From NCBI GenBank assembly GCA_032355985.1, contig JAUKVZ010000011.1, forward strand, positions 1 to 64,000: a DNA stretch of 64,000 nt. The letters are read 5' to 3'. This stretch comes from Sarcodiotheca gaudichaudii (Eukaryota > Rhodophyta > Florideophyceae > Gigartinales > Solieriaceae). A model generated the notes under the pieces. The model was not told the DNA's origin, did not search any database, and was given only the letters and a program-made list of their open reading frames with translations. Of the stretch, positions 1-7,719 are shown in pieces. Both the position numbers and the translations under genes were made by a program. Every line of letters starts with the position of its first letter. Positions within the stretch are counted from its first letter, which is position 1.

Positions 1-32
1 TGAAGGTTGAGATGATGGGAGTGAGGGGGCGC

Positions 33-80
33 GCTGTGCAGGGGGTTCAGGCGCCGCCCCCTGCAACCCGGGCTGGGGAG
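33..80. repeat. Palindromic intergenic repeat, family 1, copy A
   Basis: A REP-like element. Perfect 9-bp arms TGCAGGGGG (37-45) and CCCCCTGCA (57-65) enclose an 11-nt loop, followed by a conserved tail ACCCGGGCTGGGGAG. The same sequence recurs at 2007-2063, and a decayed form lies at 891-947. Function is not known; such elements may be mobile or may form a hairpin in transcripts. Confidence 0.75.
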
Positions 81-152
81 GGATCGGAGGACGGCTGACG
101 TCGCGCGTGTGGGGTTCGGTAGGATGGCGGCATTGCCCCGAGGAGGGTCGTC

Positions 153-821
153 ATGACGAAGCGCGGTATTTTTCCGAAGCATCTCCTCTCAGATCGACTG
201 CTTGAGTTCAGCGAGTGGAAGCTTGACTGCGGCTTGTGGCGGACTGACATGCGGGCGGGTTCCGGGTGGAACAAGATCCAGGATCCGCTGGCGATGGAGG
301 AGATCAACTACCTTTGCAGGGCGCATCATCAGTTGATGTGGACGGAGGTGAGCCGCGAGCTGATTCGTCAGCATGGGTCGGGCTGTGTGTGGGCGGTCTT
401 TGAGGGGGAGCTCATCTCGACGGCTTACCTCGAGTACGTGCGGCTGCTGCACTCGTGCGCGTGTGACTGGGTGCTTTTTGATTACGAAGCGCGCAGGGAG
501 CGCGGCGTGTGTTACATGCCGCCTCCGGTTTCGTTTGCCGTGGAGTGTTCAGAGCGGGAGCTGGATTTCTTTTCCGCCGGGCTCTACGGCGCATTTGATG
601 CGGCGGTGCTGACGGTGTGGGAAAGCTCGGGTTCGAGCAAGGAGGATCTGTTTGCGGCCGCGCATTGTGATTGGGACGAAGATCCTGCGCCGCCATTTCC
701 GGATGGATTGCTGGGGACGTTTGAGGTGGAGTCGATCCTCAAGCCGCTGAATGGGACTTCGCGGGATGATTCGTTGTTTGCCTGGTTGCGCAAGCTTGCG
801 AAGGCGCCTCGGGGGACGTGA
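153..821 (+). CDS. Hypothetical protein, 222 aa
   Basis: I do not recognise this family. The ATG at 153 is preceded by a good ribosome binding site (GAGGAGGG at 140-147). The product has no signal peptide or clear membrane segment and looks cytosolic. It is rich in Trp, Cys and acidic residues, with a Cys pair in the centre (SCACDW) and a basic C-terminal tail. It stands alone: the next gene starts 214 bp downstream and palindromic repeats lie on both sides. Codon use matches the surrounding chromosome, so there is no sign of recent transfer. Function unknown. Confidence 0.6.
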   Translation: MTKRGIFPKHLLSDRLLEFSEWKLDCGLWRTDMRAGSGWNKIQDPLAMEEINYLCRAHHQLMWTEVSRELIRQHGSGCVWAVFEGELISTAYLEYVRLLHSCACDWVLFDYEARRERGVCYMPPPVSFAVECSERELDFFSAGLYGAFDAAVLTVWESSGSSKEDLFAAAHCDWDEDPAPPFPDGLLGTFEVESILKPLNGTSRDDSLFAWLRKLAKAPRGT

Positions 822-890
822 GGGTTTGGTGGCGGGTGTTGTTGATGCGGGGATGGGCGGTGTGCGCCTTTTGCGGGTGTTGTTTGTGGG

Positions 891-947
891 TTGGGTGTTG
901 CTGTGCAGGGGGTGAAGGCGGCGGGCGCTGCTGCCTGGGCTGGGGAG
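891..947. repeat. Palindromic intergenic repeat, family 1, degenerate copy B
   Basis: The left half matches copy C at 2007-2063 over TTGGGTGTTGCTGTGCAGGG and beyond, and the GGGCTGGGGAG tail is kept. The right palindrome arm has decayed, so the perfect hairpin is lost. It lies in the 214-bp gap between the 222-aa gene and the tandem membrane genes. Confidence 0.6.
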
Positions 948-1035
948 GTTCGTGGGCGGGAACTAGCCGTGAAATCGGTGTGGGTGGAATCACAGCAAGG
1001 TGGCGTAAACTGAGCACATTGCCGGAGCTTCGCTG

Positions 1036-1512
1036 ATGCTGATGGATTCCATCGTGCCCTTGTGCTGGATCCTTCTGCCGATCCTGATTGGGATCGCGGT
1101 TGCGATGTTCATTCGGCGCGTGTGGTTGGCGTACCTCATCGGATTGATTTTGGTGGGCGTTGGCGGGGGCGGGGGGGGGGGGGGGTCGCTTTTGCTTACG
1201 AGGCATGCCGCGTATGTCGAGTGGCAGGCGGAAGATGCTCGTGCGCTTGAGTTGATTGAGACGGGTCAGATCATTGATCAGTGGAAGTCTGGCGCCACCG
1301 AAGAGTCATTTATGGTTGTGCCGCGTGAGGGCGGCGATCCGATCGTTGTCAATCGAAGTCCGTTCTTTTACGACACGATGGAGAAAGGGCGCATTCTTAT
1401 CGTTCCCTTTGGTCCGATCTGGTTTGTGGTGGTCGGATGCATTGCGATGACGGGGTTTGTTGGGATGCGGGCGCTGCGCGCGAAGGTGCAGGGTGAACGA
1501 CATGCTTCCTGA
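1036..1512 (+). CDS. Small membrane protein with poly-G tract (first of tandem pair)
   Basis: A 158-aa protein with a hydrophobic N-terminus (residues 6-25), a second hydrophobic stretch (about 32-54), and a third near the C-terminus (about 126-143). Codons 46-50 are five consecutive GGG inside a run of 15 G (1171-1185), so the product carries VGGGGGGGGS within the second hydrophobic segment. The soluble middle contains LIETGQIID and ends EKGRILIVPFGPIWFVVVG, which aligns with the next gene. The pair therefore arose by duplication. The stop overlaps the next start by 11 bases, suggesting translational coupling. An uninterrupted G run is prone to slippage, so the frame may be switchable. Function unknown. 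Confidence 0.7.
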   Translation: MLMDSIVPLCWILLPILIGIAVAMFIRRVWLAYLIGLILVGVGGGGGGGGSLLLTRHAAYVEWQAEDARALELIETGQIIDQWKSGATEESFMVVPREGGDPIVVNRSPFFYDTMEKGRILIVPFGPIWFVVVGCIAMTGFVGMRALRAKVQGERHAS

Positions 1513-1996
1513 CTACGTGCTGATAGCCGCGTGGATTGGGCTGCCCATTGTTGGTGGATATGTCCTTGGCCGCGCGACGTGGCGATTGCATTATCTGCTG
1601 GTGATGTTGATCGCGTTCGTCAGCCTCGGGTGCGCCGGGTTTATGATGGGGGCGCTGTCGCTTTACGACTGGCGGCAGGAGTTGTATCACGAGTGGAAGT
1701 CCAGGGACACCGACATCGCCGAGCTGCTTGAGCATGGCCAAGTGATTTTGGAAGAGCCGGGAACGCACGGGCGCGTGAGTTACGTCGTGATGCGGCCCGG
1801 CTCAGGCCGGGATGCACACCCTGTGCGTGTCACGCGCGAGCCGTTTCATTTTGATTTGCGTGAGAAGGGTGCGATCTTGAACGTGCCGTTTGGCGGTGTG
1901 TGGTTTGTGTTTTTCGGGATGCCGCCGGTGTTGCTGGTTTCGGGGTATCGGAGGAAGAAGTCAGACGCAGCGAAAGCGGCCGCGGCGAGCGGGTAG
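1502..1996 (+). CDS. Small membrane protein (second of tandem pair)
   Basis: A 164-aa paralogue of the upstream gene. Shared landmarks in order: two N-terminal hydrophobic segments (about 6-24 and 31-52), an EW motif after the second, ELLEHGQVILEE, VVMRPG, and EKGAILNVPFGGVWFVFFG near the end, then a short basic tail. The ATG at 1502 lies inside the last codons of the previous gene. A longer frame beginning at 1457 is less likely because it would overlap the neighbour more and add unrelated residues. In this copy the second hydrophobic segment is ordinary (Leu, Ala, Val) with no glycine run, which makes the poly-G of the first copy look secondary. Function unknown. Confidence 0.7.
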   Translation: MLPDYVLIAAWIGLPIVGGYVLGRATWRLHYLLVMLIAFVSLGCAGFMMGALSLYDWRQELYHEWKSRDTDIAELLEHGQVILEEPGTHGRVSYVVMRPGSGRDAHPVRVTREPFHFDLREKGAILNVPFGGVWFVFFGMPPVLLVSGYRRKKSDAAKAAAASG

Positions 1997-2006
1997 TGCG
2001 CTTGAG

Positions 2007-2063
2007 TTGGGTGTTGCTGTGCAGGGGGCTCAGGCGCCGCCCCCTGCAACCCGGGCTGGGGAG
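2007..2063. repeat. Palindromic intergenic repeat, family 1, copy C
   Basis: Near-identical to copy A, with arms TGCAGGGGG (2020-2028) and CCCCCTGCA (2040-2048) and the tail ACCCGGGCTGGGGAG. It begins about 10 bp after the stop of the second membrane gene. Confidence 0.75.
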
Positions 2064-2120
2064 TGCAAACATCGGCGAAGGCGTTGTTGGCTGACATGCG
2101 TATCGGATGTGCGAGCGTGG

Positions 2121-2195
2121 GTAGGAGGAGGTGGGAGATCGAGTTCTCACGCCAGCCCTCTCCCACTCGGCTGCGCCTGCGAGGACGAGGGAGGC
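2121..2195. repeat. Palindromic intergenic repeat, family 2, copy A (degenerate)
   Basis: It contains GCCAGCCCTCTCCCACTCGG followed by CTGCGCCTGCGAGGACGAGGGAGG. It matches two better-kept copies near 20.2 and 20.35 kb. The left arm CCCTCTCCC is intact and the right arm is altered (GACGAGGG instead of GGGAGAGGG). Confidence 0.65.
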
Positions 2196-2250
2196 GGACG
2201 CACACAGAGTGCGCGCGTGCCTCGATCAAGACTCGCTTTGCAACAGGTGG

Positions 2251-3165
2251 TCAATCGACGCGCAACAAGCTCGGTCCCGCAAGTCGAAGATAGTCACTTC
2301 GAATTTCTGTTACATACATATAGACGAAGTGAACACGGTGTGCAGGCACTTGAGCCTCAACCACCCGACTGAGCAGACCAAACAAGAGTCCAACTGCTAA
2401 AAGAGCTACCGATTGAGAATCGTGAGGGTATCGGATCGGTCGAAGAAGTCGACCCTCAGCTTCAACGGAACGATGGAATGTCCTGAGCGTGTCCTTCACG
2501 TGCGTAGATTGCGACCAATCGCCGTACAGAACTAAGTACTGTGCGGGAACTCCGACGCAGTCCGCGAGTTCACGTATCGTTGCGGGACCTCCGAAAAGTG
2601 AAAACCAATTGGGATATCGTCTTGGTTGACCTTCCCATTCGGCCATGATTTCGGCGAATGGCTCACCAGTGAGTGTTTCGTTGATCTTCTCACAAATCGC
2701 ACTTGCGTCGTATTCGGGAACTTCGAACTCACCCATTTCTTCATCGCGCAATAAGGCGTCACGAAAAGCTCGCCCACGAGCTGTCGTTTCATCAATGAGT
2801 TCGAGACTATTGCGCAATTCAAGGTAGTGTTGAAGTCTATAACAACGCGAACGCCGTAGGGAGTCTTCTTGAAGAATGTATCGGCAACTCAATCTTGCTT
2901 CGAACATCGATCGTAGTGCCGGATAGGAAGCGCTGGTTGCAGACGCCCGGACGAGACACGCGATACCGTCGGCAAACTCCGCGACTCGTTTCGTGAGCGC
3001 CGAGACAACACCTGCTTCTTCGGGAAGGTCTGGCGTATTCAACCACTCTAGAACATGCGTCGACAAGTCAACTGTTCGATCAATCACCCCTGCCATAAAG
3101 GACACCGACTCCGCGGCTTGGTGCGAGACAGAGCGATCAATCCAACCAGAAACTGGTTTTAGCAT
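2251..3165 (-). CDS. DUF5677-like protein, 304 aa
   Basis: A mostly helical cytosolic protein. The pattern of an N-terminal helical region, then SMFEARLSCRYIL (about residues 86-98), a helical region rich in Arg and Tyr, then WSQSTHVKDT with a conserved Ser/His (about 217-226) and a hydrophobic C-terminal helix resembles DUF5677 proteins as I recall them; no search was possible. The GC content is clearly lower than the neighbours (one 60-base line at 2281 has 23 G/C, the line at 2401 has 32, while a groEL line at 4561 has 42). It is 95 bp downstream of a trypsin-fold peptidase on the same strand, and the two form a lower-GC islet. Biochemical role unknown. Confidence 0.5.
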   Translation of the reverse strand: MLKPVSGWIDRSVSHQAAESVSFMAGVIDRTVDLSTHVLEWLNTPDLPEEAGVVSALTKRVAEFADGIACLVRASATSASYPALRSMFEARLSCRYILQEDSLRRSRCYRLQHYLELRNSLELIDETTARGRAFRDALLRDEEMGEFEVPEYDASAICEKINETLTGEPFAEIMAEWEGQPRRYPNWFSLFGGPATIRELADCVGVPAQYLVLYGDWSQSTHVKDTLRTFHRSVEAEGRLLRPIRYPHDSQSVALLAVGLLFGLLSRVVEAQVPAHRVHFVYMYVTEIRSDYLRLAGPSLLRVD

Positions 3166-3260
3166 TCAGTTCCCTTACTAGGACGCAAATAGCGACGCTT
3201 ATGTTCTGGTTGTGCGGTAGGCCATGAGTACTCATCGGCAACAAACCAATCTCGACGAGC

Positions 3261-4127
3261 TTAGGAACTCGATCTAGGCGCTGTTCGAGCGAGTATTTCA
3301 TCTGCAATTTCTTTGAATCGCGCCGCACAAATGATACGGCGTTGTTCGAGCCATGTACTTTGGATTCCCCAAAGTCTATAGACCAGCTTGTCATCACTTG
3401 TCCGCTCAAGAGAAAAGAGCGGCCCGCCGCTCATTCCTTTGATGTCATCCACACGCCTTGATAGTGCTTGTTCATCTTCGACTATTCTGCCGAAGAAGGC
3501 CTCGGGAGTGGCCCAAAACTCCTCTGCCGTGCTATCACTTGGGCGCTCTACCGGTTCGACGGGCAGCAGCGGCGCGTCTAGCCTCACCGTATGCACCGCG
3601 CCATCTCGTGTGCTTCTGCTCGGAATACAGTGATCCTGAGGTAATCCTAAAAGCAAATATCCTTCTGGCTTCGCGCTTGAGTATCCGGCGAGCGAGCGCT
3701 CATCAAATGCTAATAGTGATTCATTCTGCGAAAACAGCTCGCTGAACTGGAGACTCAGTCTCACTGCGCCCCAATCTCGTCCACGATCAGTTGCACTGAA
3801 CAAAGGAAGTTCCTGGACAGAGACTGGAATGCACGTCGGGCTCCTCGACTCAAATCCATCAATCCATCGTGCAGACTGGATTTGGACCGAATGGTCATTC
3901 CGCATCAGGTCGAGCAAATCGATTACGTGGCCTGCAGTAAACCAGAACGATAGTCCCCACAAGCGAATCAAGAACCCTGAGAACAGTTGGAATTTCTGCT
4001 CTCCGCTCTGTTCAAACTCAACAGCCAAGGCAACCACGTGCCTGCGGAAGTGTGGAGCCAAGACTTCAGCAGTTTGCTGGGAACGCCACCAGTAATCCGG
4101 AAGGTCTTTCCAAAGTGCAGTCGCCAT
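3261..4127 (-). CDS. Trypsin-fold serine peptidase, cytosolic
   Basis: A 288-aa protein with a complete chymotrypsin-like triad by motif: His67 in FTAGHVID, Asp118 in RDWGAVRL and Ser234 in KGMSGGPLF. There is no signal peptide, so it probably acts inside the cell. The N-terminal 45 residues precede the first beta-barrel strand (FSGFLIRL). I chose the ATG at 4127 because the longer frame to 4205 would run into groEL. Intracellular trypsin-like proteins paired with helper genes occur in bacterial anti-phage and abortive systems, but that role here is inference. It lies 61 bp downstream of groEL on the same strand and shares the low GC of the following gene. Confidence 0.75.
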   Translation of the reverse strand: MATALWKDLPDYWWRSQQTAEVLAPHFRRHVVALAVEFEQSGEQKFQLFSGFLIRLWGLSFWFTAGHVIDLLDLMRNDHSVQIQSARWIDGFESRSPTCIPVSVQELPLFSATDRGRDWGAVRLSLQFSELFSQNESLLAFDERSLAGYSSAKPEGYLLLGLPQDHCIPSRSTRDGAVHTVRLDAPLLPVEPVERPSDSTAEEFWATPEAFFGRIVEDEQALSRRVDDIKGMSGGPLFSLERTSDDKLVYRLWGIQSTWLEQRRIICAARFKEIADEILARTAPRSSS

Positions 4128-4188
4128 CAGGAATCTCGACTTGATTCGAATCCTCGATACCGCCGCTAAGCGATATCGAGTCGTTGAT

Positions 4189-5820
4189 TTAGTAATCCAT
4201 GTCATCCATACCCGGCGCGCCCGCGGACGCCTTCTTGTCCGGGATGTCGGCGATCAGGGTGTCGGTGGTCAGCAGGAGGCCGGAGATGCTTGCGGCGTTC
4301 TGCAGGGCGACTCGTTCGACCTTGGTGGGGACGATGACGCCCATTTTTATGAGGTCGCCGTATTCCTGGGTGAGGGCGTTGAAGCCGAAGTTCTTTGTGG
4401 AGTTTTCTTCGACCTTGTTGGCGACGATGGAGCCGTCGAGGCCGCAGTTGGCTGCGATCTGCTTGACGGGGGCTGCGACGGCGCGGAAGACGATGTCCAT
4501 GCCGATGCGCTCGTCGCCCTTGGCGTTCTTCTTGAGCGCTTCGATGACGTTGCGAGCGCGAAGGACTGCGACGCCGCCTCCGGGGAGGATGCCTTCTTCG
4601 ACTGCTGCGCGGCAGGCGTGGAGGGCGTCTTCGACGCGGGCCTTCTTTTCCTTCATCTCGACTTCGGTGGCTGCGCCGACGTTGATCTGCGCGACGCCGC
4701 CGGAGAGCTTGGCCAGGCGCTCCTGGAGCTTCTCGGCGTCGTAGTCGGAATCGGACGCGGCGACCTGGGCTTTGATCTGCTCGATGCGGCCCTTGATGTC
4801 CTTGGTGGCGCCGGCGCCTTCGACGATGGTGGTGTTGTCCTTATCGACGGTGATCTTCTTGGCGCGGCCGAGATCCTTGAGGTCGAGCTTCTCGAGGTCC
4901 ATGCCAAGCTCTTCCATGACGGCCGTGCCGCCGGTGAGGATGGCGATGTCCTCCATCATGGCCTTGCGACGATCGCCGAAGCCGGGGGCCTTGACGGCGC
5001 AGACCTTGAGGACGCCGCGAAGCTTGTTGACGACGAGCATGGCGAGGGCTTCGGAGCCGAGATCCTCGGCGATGATGAGGAGGCTCTTGCCTGCTTCGGC
5101 GACCTTGGTGAGAACGGGGAGGAGATCCTTGGCGTTCTCGATCTTCTTCTCGTGGACGAGGACGTAGCAGTCTTCGAGGACGGCTTCCATCTCGGTGGTG
5201 TTGGTGACGAAGTGGGGCGAGAGGTAGCCCTTATCGAACTGCATGCCTTCGACGAGTTCGACTTCGGTTTCGAGTGACTTGCCTTCTTCGACGGTGATGA
5301 CGCCGTCCTTGCCGACCTTGTCCATGGCTTCGGCCATGATCTTGCCGATCTGCTCGTCCTGGTTGGCTGAGCATGCGCCGACCTGTGCGATCTCGTTGGA
5401 GGAGGAGATCTTCTTGGACATCTTGCCAAGTTCATTGGCGATGGCGACGACGGCCATGTCGATGCCGCGCTTGACCTGGTTGGCGTTGGCGCCGGCGGTG
5501 ATGTTCTTGAGACCTTCCTGGTAGATGGACTCGGCGTAGATGGTTGCGGTTGTTGTGCCGTCGCCGGCGTCCTTGGAGGACTTGGAGGCGACTTCCTTGA
5601 CCATCTGTGCGCCCATGTTCTCGTAGGGGCACTCGAGCTCGATTTCCTTGGCGACGGTGACGCCGTCCTTGGTGACGGTGGGCGCGCCGAAGGACTTCTC
5701 GAGGACGACGACGCGGCCGGAGGGGCCGAGCGTGACCTTGACGGCCTTGGCGAGTTTCTTGACGCCCTGAAGGATTTTGTCCCGTGCGTCGGTGTCGTAA
5801 GCAATCTGTTTTGCGGCCAT
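4189..5820 (-). CDS. groEL: Chaperonin GroEL (60 kDa)
   Basis: ATP-dependent folding chamber subunit, 543 aa, normal length. It starts [17 protein letters not shown]; the ATP-binding [10 protein letters not shown] is at residues 84-93, and the family signature [12 protein letters not shown] is near residue 400. The tail ends GMDDMDY rather than a long GGM repeat. An in-frame extension to 6057 is not part of the protein: it has low-complexity Ser/Pro sequence and overlaps the small gene upstream. The gene belongs to a groES, 67-codon gene, groEL cluster, all leftward. No CIRCE element was seen upstream of groES, so HrcA control is not supported. Confidence 0.98.
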   Translation of the reverse strand: MAAKQIAYDTDARDKILQGVKKLAKAVKVTLGPSGRVVVLEKSFGAPTVTKDGVTVAKEIELECPYENMGAQMVKEVASKSSKDAGDGTTTATIYAESIYQEGLKNITAGANANQVKRGIDMAVVAIANELGKMSKKISSSNEIAQVGACSANQDEQIGKIMAEAMDKVGKDGVITVEEGKSLETEVELVEGMQFDKGYLSPHFVTNTTEMEAVLEDCYVLVHEKKIENAKDLLPVLTKVAEAGKSLLIIAEDLGSEALAMLVVNKLRGVLKVCAVKAPGFGDRRKAMMEDIAILTGGTAVMEELGMDLEKLDLKDLGRAKKITVDKDNTTIVEGAGATKDIKGRIEQIKAQVAASDSDYDAEKLQERLAKLSGGVAQINVGAATEVEMKEKKARVEDALHACRAAVEEGILPGGGVAVLRARNVIEALKKNAKGDERIGMDIVFRAVAAPVKQIAANCGLDGSIVANKVEENSTKNFGFNALTQEYGDLIKMGVIVPTKVERVALQNAASISGLLLTTDTLIADIPDKKASAGAPGMDDMDY

Positions 5821-5884
5821 TGTGTTCAGGTTCCTTTGTCTTGCGTATCGCGGCGCAGTGTTGCGCGGCATTGGTTTGTATTGG

Positions 5885-6088
5885 TCAGCCGATTCGAATC
5901 CAGGAGACGCGTTCGGCGTCGATGATGTAGACGTGTTTGCCGTCGGAGACCTTGACGAGGTGATCCGGCTCATCGGGGATGAGCATGGCGTTTGTGACGG
6001 TGCAGGGCTCGGAGCTTTCGAAGGCGAAGATTGCGTCTCTTTCGCCGTTGAGTTCACCGAGGGCTTTTCGGAGTTGATCTGAAGTCAT
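5885..6088 (-). CDS. Small protein, 67 aa, between groES and groEL
   Basis: A short gene 39 bp after groES and 64 bp before groEL, on the same strand. The product has an acidic helical N-terminus ([19 protein letters not shown]) and then a beta-rich part with [19 protein letters not shown], like a small SH3-like or ligand-binding barrel. Its placement inside the chaperonin operon suggests a chaperonin-related or stress role, but I do not recognise the family. Base composition and the regular reading frame support it as a real gene. Confidence 0.65.
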   Translation of the reverse strand: MTSDQLRKALGELNGERDAIFAFESSEPCTVTNAMLIPDEPDHLVKVSDGKHVYIIDAERVSWIRIG

Positions 6089-6127
6089 GAGTCGTCGACG
6101 CTTTTCCTTGGTGTTTCGTGGATTGCG

Positions 6128-6451
6128 TTAGTCGACGATGGCGAGGATTTCGGACTCGCCCATGATGAGGAGCTCTTCGTCTTCGATCTTGACTTCGTTG
6201 CCGGCGTAGCTGGTGAAGATGACTCGGTCGCCCTTCTTGACGGAGAGGGGGATGCGCTCGCCGGTGTCGGTGTTGACGCAGCCATCACCGACGGCCATGA
6301 CGACGCCGCTCTTGGGCTTGTCCTTGGAGGATTCGGGCAGGTAGATGCCGGCGTCGGTGCGCTCGTCTGCTTCATCGCGGCGGATGAGGACGTTGTCGCC
6401 GAGGGGGCGGAAGCTGATCTTGGTCTTGCTGCGGGTTTTGGTCGCGGCCAT
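6128..6451 (-). CDS. groES: Co-chaperonin GroES
   Basis: The GroEL lid subunit, 107 aa, about ten residues longer than usual because of a basic N-terminal extension (MAATKTRSKTKISF). Core motifs: RPLGDNVLIRRDEADERT, then IYLPESSKDKPKSGVVMAVG, and a C-terminal LLIMGESEILAI. The mobile loop region corresponds to ADERTDAGIYLPES. The ATG at 6451 is chosen because the residues before it in the longer frame do not look like GroES. First gene of the groES, 67-codon gene, groEL cluster. Confidence 0.97.
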   Translation of the reverse strand: MAATKTRSKTKISFRPLGDNVLIRRDEADERTDAGIYLPESSKDKPKSGVVMAVGDGCVNTDTGERIPLSVKKGDRVIFTSYAGNEVKIEDEELLIMGESEILAIVD

Positions 6452-6525
6452 TGGTCGTGCTCTCCATTTCCGATTGTCGGAATTGATGTTGACTCTGAGG
6501 AGTCGAAAGTGATCCGGCGGGCCAT

Positions 6526-7044
6526 TCAGCCGGCCGGCCATTGGTTTGCGTAATGCCTTTTGAGAAGGCGACGGAATGTCTCGAGCATGAGCTCGAGATC
6601 GACTGGTCTATCGAGGACGGCGAAGGCGCCGAGGTTGAGGGCGCGGCAGAGGTCGCGCTGATCGTCGCGCGCCGAGCGCGAGGGCTTGACGACGATGGTG
6701 GGCGGCTTTGTGCCGAGGCGCGTGAGCAGCTCGAGCACGCGGCAACCCCCCTCCTGTTCCCCTGTCTGCGGCGCGTCCTGTGGGCGCGGGTGCATGGGGA
6801 TGCGAAGGTCGAGGACGGCGACGTGGATGTCGGGTGTTTTGCTGATGAGTGAGGCGGCTTCGTCGCCGGAGTCTGCGCGGAGGGTGCGGACGCCGAGGGG
6901 GGCGAGGAGGCGTGGGAGGTTGTCGGCCCAGGAGTTCTCGCGCCAGCCGCCGTAGGAGAGGAGGACGTTGAGGCGCGGAGCGGCCTCGTGCCCGGCGGGG
7001 TTGCCGGGGAAGTCGTCATCTCGGGATTGGCGCATATACACCAT
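6526..7044 (-). CDS. Degenerate response-regulator receiver protein
   Basis: A 172-aa single-domain protein with a receiver-like fold. The phospho-acceptor position is Asp79 in VAVLDLRIP. The usual acidic pair near the N-terminus is missing (NVLLSYGGWRENSW), and the conserved Lys of the fifth strand is replaced by Arg (LDRPVD, residue 146). An extra loop after Asp79 (HPRPQDAPQTGEQEGG) is unusual. These changes suggest a pseudo-receiver or atypical phosphorylation. It lies 74 bp upstream of groES on the same strand, so it may be co-transcribed with the chaperonin genes. There is no DNA-binding or output domain. Confidence 0.65.
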   Translation of the reverse strand: MVYMRQSRDDDFPGNPAGHEAAPRLNVLLSYGGWRENSWADNLPRLLAPLGVRTLRADSGDEAASLISKTPDIHVAVLDLRIPMHPRPQDAPQTGEQEGGCRVLELLTRLGTKPPTIVVKPSRSARDDQRDLCRALNLGAFAVLDRPVDLELMLETFRRLLKRHYANQWPAG

Positions 7045-7208
7045 GGCGCCAGAGAAGGTGCAAGTGGCGCGCCTGCGGGCGGGGCGGCAGGCTGGGCGTA
7101 AATCGTGTTATTTCAGGGGTTTACGGGGAGGGGCCGTCTGGAGGTGCTGCCAGCGGGGGCAGCGGATGGCCTGGAGGGCGCCAAATCGGCAGTCGGGGGC
7201 GGGCGGGG

Positions 7209-7664
7209 TCAGTCGTGATCGGGCTTCTGGCGGCGCTGTTTGCGCTGGGCGTGTTCTTTCTTTTCCTTGAGGCGTCGTTCGCGGGCGCCGCGGCTTGGGC
7301 GGGTTTTCTTGCGGGGTTTGGGGACGGCCTGGGCCTCGACGATGAGGTCTCGGAGTCGCTGGAGGCAGTCGGCCCGGTTTCGGCGCTGGGTGCGATGGAC
7401 TTCGGAGGCGATGAGGAGGGACTCGGGGCGGTCGTCGGTTTCGGCGATGAGTCGGCTGGCGGCGAGGGTGCGGAGTCGGGTCATCTGGCGCTCTGGGAGC
7501 GGGATGTCGCTGAGTGCGATGCGGAGCTCGACGCGGGTGGAGCGTTTGTTGACGTTCTGGCCGCCGGGCCCGGTGGCGCGCGTGAAGGCGAAGTTGAGCG
7601 TGTTTTCATCGATGCGCACGCCTGGCGCGATCTGGATCTGGTTGTCTGCGTCGGGCTCGAACAT
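7209..7664 (-). CDS. arfB: Peptidyl-tRNA hydrolase ArfB (ribosome rescue)
   Basis: A 151-aa protein of the YaeJ/ICT1 class, which releases nascent peptides from ribosomes stalled without a stop codon. The catalytic GGQ is at residues 34-36 within TRATGPGGQNVNKRST. The C-terminus is a long basic tail (KKTRPSRGARERRLKEKKEH and beyond), the part that enters the empty mRNA channel in known ArfB. Length and layout match the family. It stands alone, back to back with the outer-membrane protein gene at 7720. Confidence 0.9.
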   Translation of the reverse strand: MFEPDADNQIQIAPGVRIDENTLNFAFTRATGPGGQNVNKRSTRVELRIALSDIPLPERQMTRLRTLAASRLIAETDDRPESLLIASEVHRTQRRNRADCLQRLRDLIVEAQAVPKPRKKTRPSRGARERRLKEKKEHAQRKQRRQKPDHD

Positions 7665-7719
7665 GGGTATGCGCCTGGGATGATCGTGTAGGCTGATCGC
7701 GGCTCAGAGAAAGGTTGTC

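Noticed and set aside
4141-5277. 378-codon open frame antisense to groEL
   Set aside because: Asp/Val/Leu-rich composition mirrors groEL codons; no homology signal.
5821-6057. N-terminal extension of GroEL
   Set aside because: Ser/Pro-rich low-complexity sequence overlapping the small 67-codon gene; the [10 protein letters not shown] start is standard.
6452-6540. CIRCE element for HrcA control of groES
   Set aside because: No TTAGCACTC/GAGTGCTAA inverted repeat was found in this gap.
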